DNA of 64,000 bases from Treponema parvum (GCF_017893945.1 NZ_CP054257.1:868001-932000), one strand, 5' to 3'; positions 25,118 through 35,333 are shown, numbered from the stretch's first letter. Notes: generated by a model not told the origin, from the sequence alone. Program-made: numbers and translations.

Positions 25118-25936
25118 ATGAAAAAAATTAAAAAAATCGCACTGATCGGAATCGCTTTTTTATCGCTCGTTTCGTGTGCAAAAAAGACGGAAGCCGCCGC
25201 CGGCGCTTTGGACAATTCTCTTGAAAATCTGCAAAAGCGGGGCGTCTTTGTTTTAGGACTTGACGATTCTTTTCCTCCGCTCGGATTTAGAAGCGAAACA
25301 AATGAGATCGTAGGATACGATATAGATTTGGCAAAGGAAGTTGCCGCCCGCCTTAAAGTAAAATTCAAAGCTCAGCCCATTCAGTGGGACGCAAAAGAGC
25401 AGGAACTCAATACGGGAAAAATCGACTGCATTTGGAACGGTTTTACCGTTACGCCTGAGCGGGAAAAAGCCTTGGCTTTTACCAAACCGTATTTAAATAA
25501 CAGGCAGATCGTTATAGTGAGAAAAGATTCCGGCATTGCGTCTCTTTCGGATTTGGCGGGTAAAAAAGTCGGAGTTCAGAGCGGTTCCAGCGCTCAGGAC
25601 GCCATAGATTCTTCAGGTTCTTTTAAATCGTCGCTTAAAAGCATCGTCATGTTTAAAGACAATATCACGGCTTTGAACGATCTTGAAATAAAGCAGATCG
25701 ACGCGGTAGTAATGGACGAAGTCGTAGGCAATTACAGCATAACCACGACTAAAAAACCGTTTACGGCGCTGGACGAAGGTCTTTCCGCCGAAGAATACGG
25801 GATCGGATTTAGAAAAAACGACGTAAAACTGCGCGATAAAGTTCAGGAAATCCTTGAAGAGATGCAAAAAGACGGCACCGTCGCCGCAATTTCCGGCAAA
25901 TGGTTCGGAAAAGATATTTCCGTAATAGGCCGTTAA
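25118..25936 (+). CDS. Polar amino-acid ABC transporter substrate-binding lipoprotein
   Basis: A 272-residue solute-binding protein anchored by lipidation: signal MKKIKKIALIGIAFLSLVSC with lipobox LVSC. It belongs to the type III (PBPb) amino-acid binding family, with FVLGLDDSFPPLGFRSET, IVGYDIDLAKEVAARL, IDCIWNGFTVTPEREK and SLSDLAGKKVGVQSGSSAQD. The mature protein sits on the outer face of the inner membrane or in the periplasm and feeds the permease encoded 15 bp downstream. The ribosome site is AAGGGG. The ligand is probably a polar or cationic amino acid; no more precise call is justified. Permease and ATPase follow in order. Confidence 0.93.
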   Translation: MKKIKKIALIGIAFLSLVSCAKKTEAAAGALDNSLENLQKRGVFVLGLDDSFPPLGFRSETNEIVGYDIDLAKEVAARLKVKFKAQPIQWDAKEQELNTGKIDCIWNGFTVTPEREKALAFTKPYLNNRQIVIVRKDSGIASLSDLAGKKVGVQSGSSAQDAIDSSGSFKSSLKSIVMFKDNITALNDLEIKQIDAVVMDEVVGNYSITTTKKPFTALDEGLSAEEYGIGFRKNDVKLRDKVQEILEEMQKDGTVAAISGKWFGKDISVIGR

Positions 25937-25951
25937 GGCAAGACCTGACCG

Positions 25952-26587
25952 ATGCTTCAGATGTTGTCGGCGATGCTTCAAGGCAGCGTTATCTCCCTTG
26001 AAGTGTTTTTTTTGACATTGCTGTTTTCTCTTCCGCTGGGGCTTCCCATAGCCTTTGCACGCATGTCTAAAAACGTCGTTCTCTCTCAGGCTGCAAACGT
26101 TTTTATGCTCATAATACGCGGAACGCCGCTTATGCTCCAACTCATCTTTGTGTATTTTGCGCCATATCACTTGTTCCGCGTTTCTTACGACAGATTTACC
26201 GCCGCTATAATCGCTCTTTCAATAAATTATGCCGCATATTTTGCGGAAATATACCGCGGAGGAATACAGTCCGTGGACGCGGGGCAATATGAAGCTGCAA
26301 AGGTTTTAGGCTATACAACTTCTCAAACTTTTTTTCGCATTATACTTCCGCAGGTGATAAAACGGATCGTTCCCGCTATGGGAAATGAGGTTATAACGCT
26401 TGTAAAAGATACCGCCCTTGTGCAGATCATCGGCGTCGCCGAGCTTTTACATGTCGCTCAGACTACGTCCAGCCGTCTTTTTTCTACTATGCCGATCTTT
26501 GTAGCGGGAGTGTTTTATTTTATTATGAACTGGGCTGTTTCCATCGCGTTTAGGCAAATTGAAAATAAACTTGCCTATTATCGCTGA
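25952..26587 (+). CDS. Amino-acid ABC transporter permease
   Basis: A 211-residue inner-membrane permease of the HisMQ type with about five helices. It has the family EAA loop GQYEAAKVLGYTTSQTFFRI near the middle and IRGTPLMLQLIFVYFA before it. A single permease gene implies a homodimeric channel. The binding-protein gene lies upstream and the ATPase gene 36 bp downstream. Length is normal. Confidence 0.94.
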   Translation: MLQMLSAMLQGSVISLEVFFLTLLFSLPLGLPIAFARMSKNVVLSQAANVFMLIIRGTPLMLQLIFVYFAPYHLFRVSYDRFTAAIIALSINYAAYFAEIYRGGIQSVDAGQYEAAKVLGYTTSQTFFRIILPQVIKRIVPAMGNEVITLVKDTALVQIIGVAELLHVAQTTSSRLFSTMPIFVAGVFYFIMNWAVSIAFRQIENKLAYYR

Positions 26588-26623
26588 AAATACCGCCGGA
26601 AAGCGGCGTACGGTAGTTTTGTT

Positions 26624-27394
26624 ATGCAGGAAAAAAAGCGGTTGACAGAAGTCATCAAAGTAGAAAATCTCCAAAAATCTTTCGGGAATCTTGAAATAAT
26701 CAAGGATATTTCTTTTTCGTTGTATGAAGGCGACGTACTCGGAATAATCGGTCCTTCAGGATCGGGAAAATCAACCTTGCTGCGCTGTATAACTCAGCTT
26801 ACGGACGTTTCAGGCGGTTCAATTACGGTATGCGGAAAGCCGCTTGTCAAAAACGGCGTTTACACGGACAAGGCGGGGCTAAGAGAAATAAATCTGATGT
26901 TGGGGCTTGTTTTTCAAAATTTTAATCTGTTCCCGCATTTTTCGGTTTTAAAAAATATCGTGGACGCGCAGATCCATGTGCTTAAAATTCCTAAAGCGGC
27001 GGCGGAAAAAACCGCTTTTTCGCTTTTAAATAAAATGGGGCTTGCAGACAAGGCGCATTCTTATCCTTGTGAGCTCAGTGGCGGACAGCAGCAGCGGGTT
27101 TCTATTGCTAGAGCTCTCGCTCTGAAGCCCAGAGTGCTTTTGTTCGACGAACCTACGAGCGCCCTCGATCCCGAACTCACGGGAGAAATTCTTTCGGTGA
27201 TAAAGGATCTTGCCGAAGAAAAAATGACTATGGTAGTAGTCACTCATGAAATGGCCTTTGCGCGCAGTTTGAGCGATTATATAATATTTATGGACGGCGG
27301 CGTTATAGTGGAACAGGGAAGGCCTGAAGACGTGATAGATAATCCCAAACACGAGCGTTCAAAGGCGTTTTTAAGCCGTTTTTCAGCCAGGTAG
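26624..27394 (+). CDS. Amino-acid ABC transporter ATP-binding protein
   Basis: A 256-residue nucleotide-binding subunit of the GlnQ/HisP type that powers the importer encoded upstream. The Walker A motif is [13 protein letters not shown], the signature motif [15 protein letters not shown], Walker [15 protein letters not shown], and the switch His lies in [13 protein letters not shown]. The start at ATG 26624 leaves an unusual charged N-terminus ([10 protein letters not shown]) before the fold begins. Confidence 0.96.
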   Translation: MQEKKRLTEVIKVENLQKSFGNLEIIKDISFSLYEGDVLGIIGPSGSGKSTLLRCITQLTDVSGGSITVCGKPLVKNGVYTDKAGLREINLMLGLVFQNFNLFPHFSVLKNIVDAQIHVLKIPKAAAEKTAFSLLNKMGLADKAHSYPCELSGGQQQRVSIARALALKPRVLLFDEPTSALDPELTGEILSVIKDLAEEKMTMVVVTHEMAFARSLSDYIIFMDGGVIVEQGRPEDVIDNPKHERSKAFLSRFSAR

Positions 27395-27414
27395 AATGTC
27401 TTAAGGCAGGTAGA

Positions 27415-28770
27415 ATGTCCGACAAAAAATACGAAATGGATATGTGCTCCGGCGCATTATTCCCAAAGATCATCGCTTTTGCCTTACCTCTCGCCGTTTC
27501 AGGCATACTGCAGCTGTTGTTTAACGCTGCGGACATTGTAGTCGTAGGACGCTTTGTCGGTAAAGAAGCGCTCGCGGCCGTAGGTTCCACCACAGCGTTT
27601 ATCAATTTTATAATAAATCTTTTTATGGGACTTTCGGTCGGAGCGGGAGTGGTCGTCGCCAACTGCTACGGCGCGGGTGAAAAAGAAGCGTTAAAAGAAA
27701 GCGTACATACCGCCGTCATGCTTTCGTTCGTGGGCGGCATATCGCTTACAGTATTGGGGCTTTTAGTTTCACGGCCTATACTTTCCGCTATGGGAAATCC
27801 TCCCGACGTTCTTGACTTGTCGGTTTTGTACATACGCATCTATTTTTTAAGCATACCCGGTCTTTTGTTTTACAACTTCGGAAGCGCCATACTGAGAGCC
27901 GCCGGAGATACAAAGCGCCCCATGTATTTTCTTTTTGCCGCAGGGGTTCTTAACGTGTTTCTTAACATTTTTTTTGTAGTTGTAATGGGACTCGGAGTTG
28001 ACGGCGTAGCTTACGCTACGGGAATTTCTCAGTATCTTTCGGGATTTTTGGTGTTGTACACCCTTGTCCGCTCAGACAGCGATTACAAACTGATTCTAAA
28101 AGAAATAAAAATGTACAAGTATCCTACGATCAAGATTTTGAAAATAGGAATACCCGCAGGTTTTCAGGGAATGGTTTTTTCGCTGTCGAACATGCTCATA
28201 CAATCTTCCGTAAATTCTTTCGGTTCCACCGCTATGGCGGGAAATGCCGCCGCTCAAAATGTAGAAGGTTTCGTATATGTTTCCATGACGGCCGTTTACC
28301 AAACCGCCATGAATTTTGTAAGTCAGAATTTCGGCGCTCATAAGTTTGACAGAATAAAGAAGATTCATTTTGAAACGCTTGTGCTGGTGTTTATTACGGG
28401 CATCGTAGGCGGATGGGCGGTGTACATCCTTTGCGATAAAATACTTTTGCTTTACACCGCTAACGATAAAGTTATTTCCGTGGCTAAGCTCAGATTGTCC
28501 GTCATCTTAACCACCTATGCTTTATGCGGCGCGATGGACGTTATGTCTGGAATATTGCGCGGGCTCGGTCATTCTTCTTTGCCCATGGTTGTATCGTTTT
28601 TAGGCGCTTGCGCTTTCCGGGTGGTTTGGGTGCTTACGGTATTTACGTTTGTAAAAAGAACTCTTATGGCCTTGTATATTTCTTATCCGCTGTCATGGGC
28701 GATAACATTTATAATACATACTATATGCTACTATTTTATCATCGATTATTACAAAGATAAAAAATTTTAA
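27415..28770 (+). CDS. MATE family efflux transporter
   Basis: A 451-residue, twelve-helix multidrug/toxin extrusion protein that exchanges organic cations or drugs for Na+ or H+. Family features are FALPLAVSGILQLLFNAADIVVVGRFVG at the N-terminal half and the repeated layout in the second half (IPAGFQGMVFSLSNMLIQSS). It follows the amino-acid transporter ATPase by 20 bp and may be co-transcribed. The substrate cannot be predicted. Confidence 0.92.
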   Translation: MSDKKYEMDMCSGALFPKIIAFALPLAVSGILQLLFNAADIVVVGRFVGKEALAAVGSTTAFINFIINLFMGLSVGAGVVVANCYGAGEKEALKESVHTAVMLSFVGGISLTVLGLLVSRPILSAMGNPPDVLDLSVLYIRIYFLSIPGLLFYNFGSAILRAAGDTKRPMYFLFAAGVLNVFLNIFFVVVMGLGVDGVAYATGISQYLSGFLVLYTLVRSDSDYKLILKEIKMYKYPTIKILKIGIPAGFQGMVFSLSNMLIQSSVNSFGSTAMAGNAAAQNVEGFVYVSMTAVYQTAMNFVSQNFGAHKFDRIKKIHFETLVLVFITGIVGGWAVYILCDKILLLYTANDKVISVAKLRLSVILTTYALCGAMDVMSGILRGLGHSSLPMVVSFLGACAFRVVWVLTVFTFVKRTLMALYISYPLSWAITFIIHTICYYFIIDYYKDKKF

Positions 28771-29037
28771 CGGCCGGAAAAAAGATGAGGCCGCGGCAGA
28801 ACACGGCGGAATATGGGCATCCGGCGCAAAATGCGGCGTAACACGGCGGCGTAGGTGCAAAAAGCGCGATGAGCCGCTCCATTTATTCTGAAATTTAACG
28901 CTCTGATTGCTTTTTCTTCAAATTTATTGTTTAATAGTAGATTGATAATGTTAATTAACGGCGTTGGCGTGCGATAAAATATGTTAGCGCCGGTTAATCA
29001 CAGTTATAAAAGTATCGAACGGAGCGGCGGATAAAAG

Positions 29038-30942
29038 ATGCCTGAAGAGAAAAAAGACGATAATCGAAAATATGTAAAATTTTCAATCGGGGCGAAACTC
29101 GTCGTCATCATTTCAGTTTTGACAATCGTATCGCTGGGAATCGTAACGCTGTTGGTTACGTGGTTCGGCGGGCAGGATGTCCGCATCAGTGCGGAAGAAA
29201 ACAACCGCACCGTAAATGCGCAGGCTGCGGGTTTGGCGGAAAAAGATTTGTCGTCGCTGCGCGCAAACGCGTTTTTGCTTTTGGACATATTGAACAGAGT
29301 GAGCAGTTCCGGTTCTTTTGCAAAAGAAACCGCGGATTTTTATTTTGAGCGCAACCCGTCGGTGGCCGCAGTTTTGGTTACGGATTCAAGGCGCACAGGC
29401 GGGTTGGAGAGAAAACTTTTAAGCACGTCGTTTTTTTTATCGAACGAATTGGAACCTTCTCTCGTAGATACGTTTTTAGCGCAATCTCAGGATACGATCT
29501 TGCAGACGGAACGCGGCATAACTCACGTAATAAACGCGTCTCCGATATTCGATATTCCGATGCTTGTGCTGTGCTATCCGTATACGGAAAAAGGCTTGAA
29601 CCAAGGTTTGGCCGTATTCTTTTCGGCTGAAAAATTGTCCGACAGCTTCGGCGCGGGAACGCTGCAGACTACATATCTGGTAAACGGCGACGGCGATATT
29701 TTAATTCATCCGGACTTTAATTTGGTAAAAAACGGCGCAAACGTCGGCAACTTTCCGCTTTTTACGCAGATGCGTGAAAACGGCGATACAAACCGGCAGC
29801 TTTTAGTCACCGATAACGCCGGAAAAAAGTATTTCGGCTCATACCGCCGCCTCAGTTTGGGCGATCTTGCAGTTTTAACTACGGCGGACGCAGACGTCCT
29901 TTTGGAACCTGTAGCCGAAACTACAAAGCGCAACATCTATTTGGGAATAATAGTGCTTTTTCTTTCCGTCATGTTTATCTGGTTCTTTTCCAAATCGATC
30001 AGCCGTCCGGTAAAAACGCTTGCGCGCGCAGCGGAGCGGATCGAACAGGGCGAATTTGAAATCGATTTGAAGCCGAAGACGCGCGATGAACTCGGACTTT
30101 TAACATCGAGCTTTGTGAAGATGGGCAAAGGACTTGCGGAGCGCGAGCGGCTTAAAGACTCGTTCGGCAGGTTTGTCAATAAGGAAATCGCGGAACTTGC
30201 CATGCGCGGCGAACTTGCGCTGGGCGGCGAAACAAAAGACGTAACAATTTTCTTTTCGGACATCCGCTCGTTTACGGCTATTTCAGAAAAACTTTTGCCG
30301 TCGGAAGTAGTTGAATTTTTAAACGAATATATGACGTCGATGGTAGAATGCGTGAATATGACGCACGGAGTCGTCGACAAATTTATAGGAGACGCGATCA
30401 TGAGCGTATGGGGTGCGCCCATTTCGGTAGGAAGTCCCAAAGAAGACGCTCTAAACTGCATACGCGCTGCGCTCCGCATGCGGGCAAACCTTATAGTTTT
30501 TAACAGGGGGCGCGGCGGCGACAAAAAACCGATAATCCGTATCGGCTGCGGCATAAATTCAGGTCCCGTAGTCGCAGGTCAGATAGGCTCTACTCAGCGC
30601 ATGGAATACACGGTTATAGGCGACGCCGTAAATTTGGCATCCCGCACTGAAGCTCTGAATAAGCCCATGGGCACTGATATTCTCATCACGGAATATACTT
30701 ACGAGCTTGTGAAAGATCATGTGCTTGTTGAAGAGATGCCGTCGGTTACGGTTAAAGGCAAAGAAAAACCGCTCAGGATGTTTGCGGTTATCAATATGCC
30801 CCAAGAGGAAGGCATACCCGGCGCGGGAGCGAAGGGGCCGAAATCGCTCGCTCAGATCAGACAGGCGCTGGGAATTCCTACTCCTGATTTTGCAAAGGTA
30901 AATCTCAATGAAGACGAAAAGAAATACAAAATACAATCCTGA
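29038..30942 (+). CDS. Membrane-bound class III adenylate cyclase with HAMP domain
   Basis: A 634-residue sensor cyclase. The order is: short cytoplasmic N-terminus, membrane helix at about residues 18-42 (LVVIISVLTIVSLGIVTLLV), periplasmic sensor of about 260 residues (Cache-like, containing YLVNGDGDILIHPDFN), second helix at about 302-320, HAMP linker (SRPVKTLARAAERIEQGEFE), then the catalytic domain at about 395-590. Metal-binding aspartates lie in FFSDIRSFTAIS and FIGDAIMSVWGAP; purine recognition YTVIGDAVNLASR is canonical, predicting cAMP formation. The gene overlaps the following FecR-domain gene by 35 bp, so the three genes 29038-35027 form one translationally linked unit. The same cyclase/FecR neighbourhood is known in T. 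pallidum. Confidence 0.93.
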   Translation: MPEEKKDDNRKYVKFSIGAKLVVIISVLTIVSLGIVTLLVTWFGGQDVRISAEENNRTVNAQAAGLAEKDLSSLRANAFLLLDILNRVSSSGSFAKETADFYFERNPSVAAVLVTDSRRTGGLERKLLSTSFFLSNELEPSLVDTFLAQSQDTILQTERGITHVINASPIFDIPMLVLCYPYTEKGLNQGLAVFFSAEKLSDSFGAGTLQTTYLVNGDGDILIHPDFNLVKNGANVGNFPLFTQMRENGDTNRQLLVTDNAGKKYFGSYRRLSLGDLAVLTTADADVLLEPVAETTKRNIYLGIIVLFLSVMFIWFFSKSISRPVKTLARAAERIEQGEFEIDLKPKTRDELGLLTSSFVKMGKGLAERERLKDSFGRFVNKEIAELAMRGELALGGETKDVTIFFSDIRSFTAISEKLLPSEVVEFLNEYMTSMVECVNMTHGVVDKFIGDAIMSVWGAPISVGSPKEDALNCIRAALRMRANLIVFNRGRGGDKKPIIRIGCGINSGPVVAGQIGSTQRMEYTVIGDAVNLASRTEALNKPMGTDILITEYTYELVKDHVLVEEMPSVTVKGKEKPLRMFAVINMPQEEGIPGAGAKGPKSLAQIRQALGIPTPDFAKVNLNEDEKKYKIQS

Positions 30943-33841
30943 CGCCGCTTCAAGCGTTTGGCAGGACATCATCGTCGTATTGTTTTCTCTTTCCGCCATA
31001 TTCTACACCGCGTTTTTATTTTATCAAAATTTAAATAGAACCGTAGAACGGAACGACAAAGTGCCGGTAGCCTCCGTTTCTTATAAATACAAAAGCGTTC
31101 AGCGCAAATTTATCGACCGCTCAGTGTGGGACAGGCCTGTGCAGTATTCGCCCGTGTATAACGGCGACGTAATCAGAACCGCACCCGCGTCCGAAGCGAC
31201 GATTTTTTTCCCCGATAAAAACGTTATAAACGTCGGCGCGAACACTATGATTCAGATTTTTAAGCAGACGCAAAAGGAAGAAACTGCCGTTCAGGTTTCG
31301 GAAGGCAATATTTCCGTGCAGACAAGCGGTTCCAAAGTGGCCGTAAAGGCGGATAACGTTTCCGTCGCTATCGAAAAAGATTCTGTTCTGCACGTGCAAA
31401 AATTTGAAAAGCCTGAAAGTCCGGCGGAAGAAGCATCTGCAGGGAATGAAAAAAGCGCTTCCGGGGCTAAAGAATCCGGCACGGGCGGAAATCTTCGTCT
31501 TACGGTAGAAAAAGGAGAAGCAGCTCTTACTACGCTGCCGGAAGTAAACTCTCTTTCCGGCGTCGGGCGAAAGAATGCCGCAGTTCAAACGGGAGACGCC
31601 CGGCAAACTACGGTCTTAACCGAGGGAGAAGTCGTAAGTACCGGAAATAAGGCCTTTGTTTCTATGATAAGCCCGGCGTCGGGAGCGAAGATAATCAACC
31701 AAAGCCCGGACGGAGGAGCTATTCCCGTATCGTTTGCGTGGAACAGTTCATTTGCCGACAGCACGGAACTTGTTTTGGAAACGTCAAGGAGCCGCGATTT
31801 TAAGACAAAACCATATAGACTTTCGGTTACGGGGCTAAAAGAAGTTACGCTTGATGAAACTCCCGGTACCGTTTATTGGCGGCTGTATGCGGCGGAAAAG
31901 GGCGTGTCCGACGAATCTTCGGATTCGGGAAAGCTCACGGTTTTAGCGGCGCCGCCTCCCAAACTTTTGGAACCCGCTTCGGAAAAGCGCTATTTGTACA
32001 AAGAAACTCTTCCCGCCGTAAATTTTTTGTGGAAGGGCAACGACCTGTGTTCGTCTTACACGCTTGAAGCCGCCGACAATCCCGATATGCAAAATCCCGC
32101 CGTATTCAAACAGGTGGGAGGAGAATCCGTTTCGTTTTCAAATTTGAGCGAAGGAACTTGGTATTGGCGGGTAATTCCTAATTACATAACCGACGAAAGC
32201 GTCCGATCCGTGCCTTCTGCAGTTTCCTCTTTTTCTATTGAAAAACAAAAAGAGCTTCCGCCTATAGAACTCATCGCTCCTGGAAAAATTGCCGACACCG
32301 CCGAAAGTAAAAGCGTTAATTTTTCATGGAAACCCGTAAAAGAAGTAAAAAAATACAAGCTCCGCATTTCAAAAAACGAATCGATGGATAATCTTGTAGC
32401 AGAGCGGACTTGCGACATCAATTATTATGAACTGAAAAGAGCCGCAAAAACGCTCCCTAACGGCACGTACTATTGGACGGTAGAAGGATTGGACAAAAAC
32501 GACGAGCGGCTGACTGTGAGCGCATCCTCGGCGTTCAGAAGCCGCGACAGCGAAGTTGTTTTGCGCTCTCTGTTTCCTCCGGAAGGCTACACGCTTGCCG
32601 ACACGCTTTGTCTTGACACCCGTTTTACATGGAAAACGAATTTGGACGGCGAGCAGCGTTTTCAAGTGTCATCTTCTCAGGACTTTTCCAATCCCGTACT
32701 CGACATAAAAACTCAAGGATCCGGCATAGACGGCATAGTTTTAAACAAGGGGGAATACTATTGGCGCATATCGGTAAAAAACGAATTTGAAGGACTTCAG
32801 ACCCAGCCTAAAAAATTAACTATAGCGCCGGCCCTTCCTTCTCCGGAACTTGTAGGCCTTAAAAAGGTCGTTGCCATTCATCCTAAACAGAAAAACACGT
32901 TTTCGTGGACCGCCGTTCCCGGTGCGGATTATTATCAGGTTAAAATTACAAAGCCGGGTTTTGATTCGGAGCCTTTGTACGAAGACCTGTACGTTACCGG
33001 TACGAAAATTGAGGCGGCTTTGCAGTCGATACAGGACGGAGATTACATAATAAGCGTGCAGGGCTTTGCTTCAGCGACGCTTACGTCAAGCCGGCGCTAC
33101 AGCTATGCGGCGGACATGGCGTTTACCCTTAAGCATTTGCACCCCGTAGAACTTGTGACGCCTGCCGACAATGCAAGAATCGGCGGCGTAGAGGCCGCTC
33201 TCAATCCGGGGATTTTAAAGTGGTACGCGGTCGACAAACCCGCAACGAGCCGACTCGTGCTTGAGAGGGCAGGACAAAAAGGCAGCGTGCTTTCCGTTTC
33301 AAATCCCGATTTTTCCGTGAATCTTCCTCCTCTTGCGGCCGGAAATTATCGATGGAGAGTAATAGCAGCAACCGAAGACGGGTTCGATGTTTCGTCGCTG
33401 CAGGACGGCAGGTTTACCGTTTTGCCCATACCGCCGCTTGAAAAGGTTTTGTTCGTATTCCCCGGAGAAAACGAAACGCTCGGGGTCGGCTTTTTTAAAA
33501 CAAACAGGAGTATTTTGTTCCGCTGGAAAAAGAACAATGAAGCTACCCATTATACGTTCAGGCTTTATGACGAAAAAAAGCAAAAGATTTTTGAGCGCGA
33601 AATAGACGCTCAAAAAGCCGCTTCCGGCGCAGCGGGTGCAGACGACGTGTGTGTGTTTGAATTTACGGACATCTCGCTCCTATCGCGTGGAACATTTTAT
33701 GCGGAAGTAGCAGCCGAACGCAGGCTTAAAACCGGCCTGCTTTTTCAAAACGGCACAGTTTCCGGCCGCCGCTTTGTTATAGATCTTCCTAAGGCGGTAA
33801 AGGTAGATACCGACGCTCCCGGAGTGCTCTATGGAAAATAA
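30908..33841 (+). CDS. FecR-domain envelope protein with repeated Fn3-like modules
   Basis: A 977-residue protein. It has a charged cytoplasmic N-terminus, one membrane helix (about residues 22-44, IVVLFSLSAIFYTAFLFYQN) and a FecR-type domain (about 80-170, FFPDKNVINVGANTMIQIF). The remainder, about 250-960, is a series of beta-sandwich modules, each marked by an F.W start and a Y.WRV/YYWR.S end (for example GTVYWRLYA, GTWYWRVIPN, GTYYWTVEGL, GEYYWRISVK, GNYRWRVIA). It is probably a periplasmic or cell-wall scaffold. It overlaps genes on both sides. No sigma factor is nearby, so classical FecI/FecR signalling is unlikely. Confidence 0.8.
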   Translation: MKTKRNTKYNPDAASSVWQDIIVVLFSLSAIFYTAFLFYQNLNRTVERNDKVPVASVSYKYKSVQRKFIDRSVWDRPVQYSPVYNGDVIRTAPASEATIFFPDKNVINVGANTMIQIFKQTQKEETAVQVSEGNISVQTSGSKVAVKADNVSVAIEKDSVLHVQKFEKPESPAEEASAGNEKSASGAKESGTGGNLRLTVEKGEAALTTLPEVNSLSGVGRKNAAVQTGDARQTTVLTEGEVVSTGNKAFVSMISPASGAKIINQSPDGGAIPVSFAWNSSFADSTELVLETSRSRDFKTKPYRLSVTGLKEVTLDETPGTVYWRLYAAEKGVSDESSDSGKLTVLAAPPPKLLEPASEKRYLYKETLPAVNFLWKGNDLCSSYTLEAADNPDMQNPAVFKQVGGESVSFSNLSEGTWYWRVIPNYITDESVRSVPSAVSSFSIEKQKELPPIELIAPGKIADTAESKSVNFSWKPVKEVKKYKLRISKNESMDNLVAERTCDINYYELKRAAKTLPNGTYYWTVEGLDKNDERLTVSASSAFRSRDSEVVLRSLFPPEGYTLADTLCLDTRFTWKTNLDGEQRFQVSSSQDFSNPVLDIKTQGSGIDGIVLNKGEYYWRISVKNEFEGLQTQPKKLTIAPALPSPELVGLKKVVAIHPKQKNTFSWTAVPGADYYQVKITKPGFDSEPLYEDLYVTGTKIEAALQSIQDGDYIISVQGFASATLTSSRRYSYAADMAFTLKHLHPVELVTPADNARIGGVEAALNPGILKWYAVDKPATSRLVLERAGQKGSVLSVSNPDFSVNLPPLAAGNYRWRVIAATEDGFDVSSLQDGRFTVLPIPPLEKVLFVFPGENETLGVGFFKTNRSILFRWKKNNEATHYTFRLYDEKKQKIFEREIDAQKAASGAAGADDVCVFEFTDISLLSRGTFYAEVAAERRLKTGLLFQNGTVSGRRFVIDLPKAVKVDTDAPGVLYGK

Positions 33842-35027
33842 AAGGGAAAATAAAAAACTTGCAGCGGCGTTTTTGTGTCTGCTTTTAGCGCTGCCGCTCA
33901 CCGCTCAGAGTAAGGACGGCCGCTCCGATTTAGAAAATAAAAAACACTATTTTATTCGGGAAGAAGAGACCGGAGAAGTGCTTTATCAGCGTTTGTCGTG
34001 GGACGCGATCGCCGATATTTTCGGTTTTGAATTTATTCTTGAGCATAAAGACGGTCCGGGCGTTTGGCGCGAAATCGACAAAAAAATCGTGCACGATAAT
34101 TTTGTCGACGTGTCGCTTTCTCCCGGAAGCTATCGCTATAAGGTAACCGTCATCAATTTACTTGAGCAAAGGGAAGCGACCAGCGCATATAGAAATTTTG
34201 ACATATTAATTGCATACCAGCCGGCGGTTGAAAACGTAACGCCGCATTTGATATATCTTGACGAATTTTTTGACGGACGGCTTACCGTAACCGGCGTAAA
34301 TTTTTTGGAAGATACCGTCTTTTTTCTTGAAAAGGGCGGCGGTACTATAGAGCTTAAACCCGAAGAAATTTCCAAAGACGGAAAAAGAGCCAGGTTTGAA
34401 TTGAATACGGGCAGGCTCCAGCCGGGCTCTTACGTTTTTGTCGCGCAGGACAGGAGCGGTCTTACCGGTAAAAGTGAAGATGTGTTGTTCCGCTTTCAAA
34501 AGCCGGTAGACGCCTACGTTTCGCTCGGCTATGCATTTACGGGTTTTACGGGCGAAAGCGTGTTTAAAGAATATTATAACCGCACTGCAGCTCCGTTGGG
34601 CGGCGTCTTCCGCCTTACCGTACTGCCGATTAAAAGAACCTACGGCAACTTTGGCTTTAATTTAAATTATTCCGCCGCAATGCTGCACAACGAGCATGAC
34701 GGTTATGTTATTGACGGTACGCTGATGCTTTCGCATTTGAATGCAGCATATGTGTATCCCATCGTAAAACGCCGCTTAAACCTCGGTTTTTATGCCGGCG
34801 GAGGGGCGGTGTTTTTGATGAAGAGCAAATTTTCATTTGACGGCGGAAGCGCGCAAAGTCCTGAGTATTGGTATTGGGGTTTCGACGTAGATGCGGGAAC
34901 GGCGCTGCAGGCCTTTGTCCATAAAAAAATGTATATGGAATTTAACGTCGATCATTTTTTTGTTTTCAGAAAAGGCTTTCCGAAGTATATGTTCCAACCG
35001 CAGCTTTCCGTCGGCTGGATGTTTTAA
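33831..35027 (+). CDS. Exported protein with TIG/IPT-like domain and C-terminal outer-membrane barrel
   Basis: A 398-residue secreted protein with a signal peptide (KLAAAFLCLLLALPLTAQS). The middle has an Fn3-like part and a TIG-like segment (DGRLTVTGVNFLEDTVFF). The last 190 residues alternate aromatic and polar residues in strands such as AYVSLGYAFTGFTG, YGNFGFNLNYSAAML, LNLGFYAGGGAVFLM and a terminal LSVGWMF, typical of an eight-stranded outer-membrane barrel ending in Phe. Its ATG overlaps the FecR gene stop by 11 bp. It is probably the outer-membrane partner of the FecR-domain scaffold. No named family was recognised. Confidence 0.75.
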   Translation: MENKRENKKLAAAFLCLLLALPLTAQSKDGRSDLENKKHYFIREEETGEVLYQRLSWDAIADIFGFEFILEHKDGPGVWREIDKKIVHDNFVDVSLSPGSYRYKVTVINLLEQREATSAYRNFDILIAYQPAVENVTPHLIYLDEFFDGRLTVTGVNFLEDTVFFLEKGGGTIELKPEEISKDGKRARFELNTGRLQPGSYVFVAQDRSGLTGKSEDVLFRFQKPVDAYVSLGYAFTGFTGESVFKEYYNRTAAPLGGVFRLTVLPIKRTYGNFGFNLNYSAAMLHNEHDGYVIDGTLMLSHLNAAYVYPIVKRRLNLGFYAGGGAVFLMKSKFSFDGGSAQSPEYWYWGFDVDAGTALQAFVHKKMYMEFNVDHFFVFRKGFPKYMFQPQLSVGWMF

Positions 35028-35069
35028 TTTACAACGGCATTTGAAAGCGGGGATTCAGTTTAAGCATAT

Positions 35070-35333
35070 TTATATTTGCGTTAGGGTGCCGCCGTTTAAC
35101 CGTGCCCAGCGGAGCACGCCGTTCATCTTTTTTTGATAGCCTTTAGTGTCTTCGCTTTGCAGCCACTGTAAATTATCGAGATCTATTTTGAATGATACGG
35201 GTTTTTTTTCCGGTTTCCGGTTTCTAAGGTGTCCGCCTGAAAAATCTTTAATTTCGGGAATGTCCGAAAAATCAATATTTTGGCGGAGCTTTGCAACTCT
35301 CTCAGCCGTAAAATTGGCTGCACCATTTTTCAT
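35070..35333 (-). CDS. brnA: BrnA-family antitoxin
   Basis: An 87-residue BrnA antitoxin, the DNA-binding partner of BrnT. The start at ATG 35333 has a strong upstream AAGGAGGAAAG. Family features are DIPEIKDFSGGHLRNRK, VSFKIDLDNLQWLQSE, YQKKMNGVLRWARLNGG. The remnant of brnT lies upstream on the same transcript and reads into this gene in another frame. A longer open frame to 35495 exists but covers the brnT stub and the promoter. Without toxin, the antitoxin may serve as a stand-alone regulator or protect against related toxins. Confidence 0.85.
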   Translation of the reverse strand: MKNGAANFTAERVAKLRQNIDFSDIPEIKDFSGGHLRNRKPEKKPVSFKIDLDNLQWLQSEDTKGYQKKMNGVLRWARLNGGTLTQI

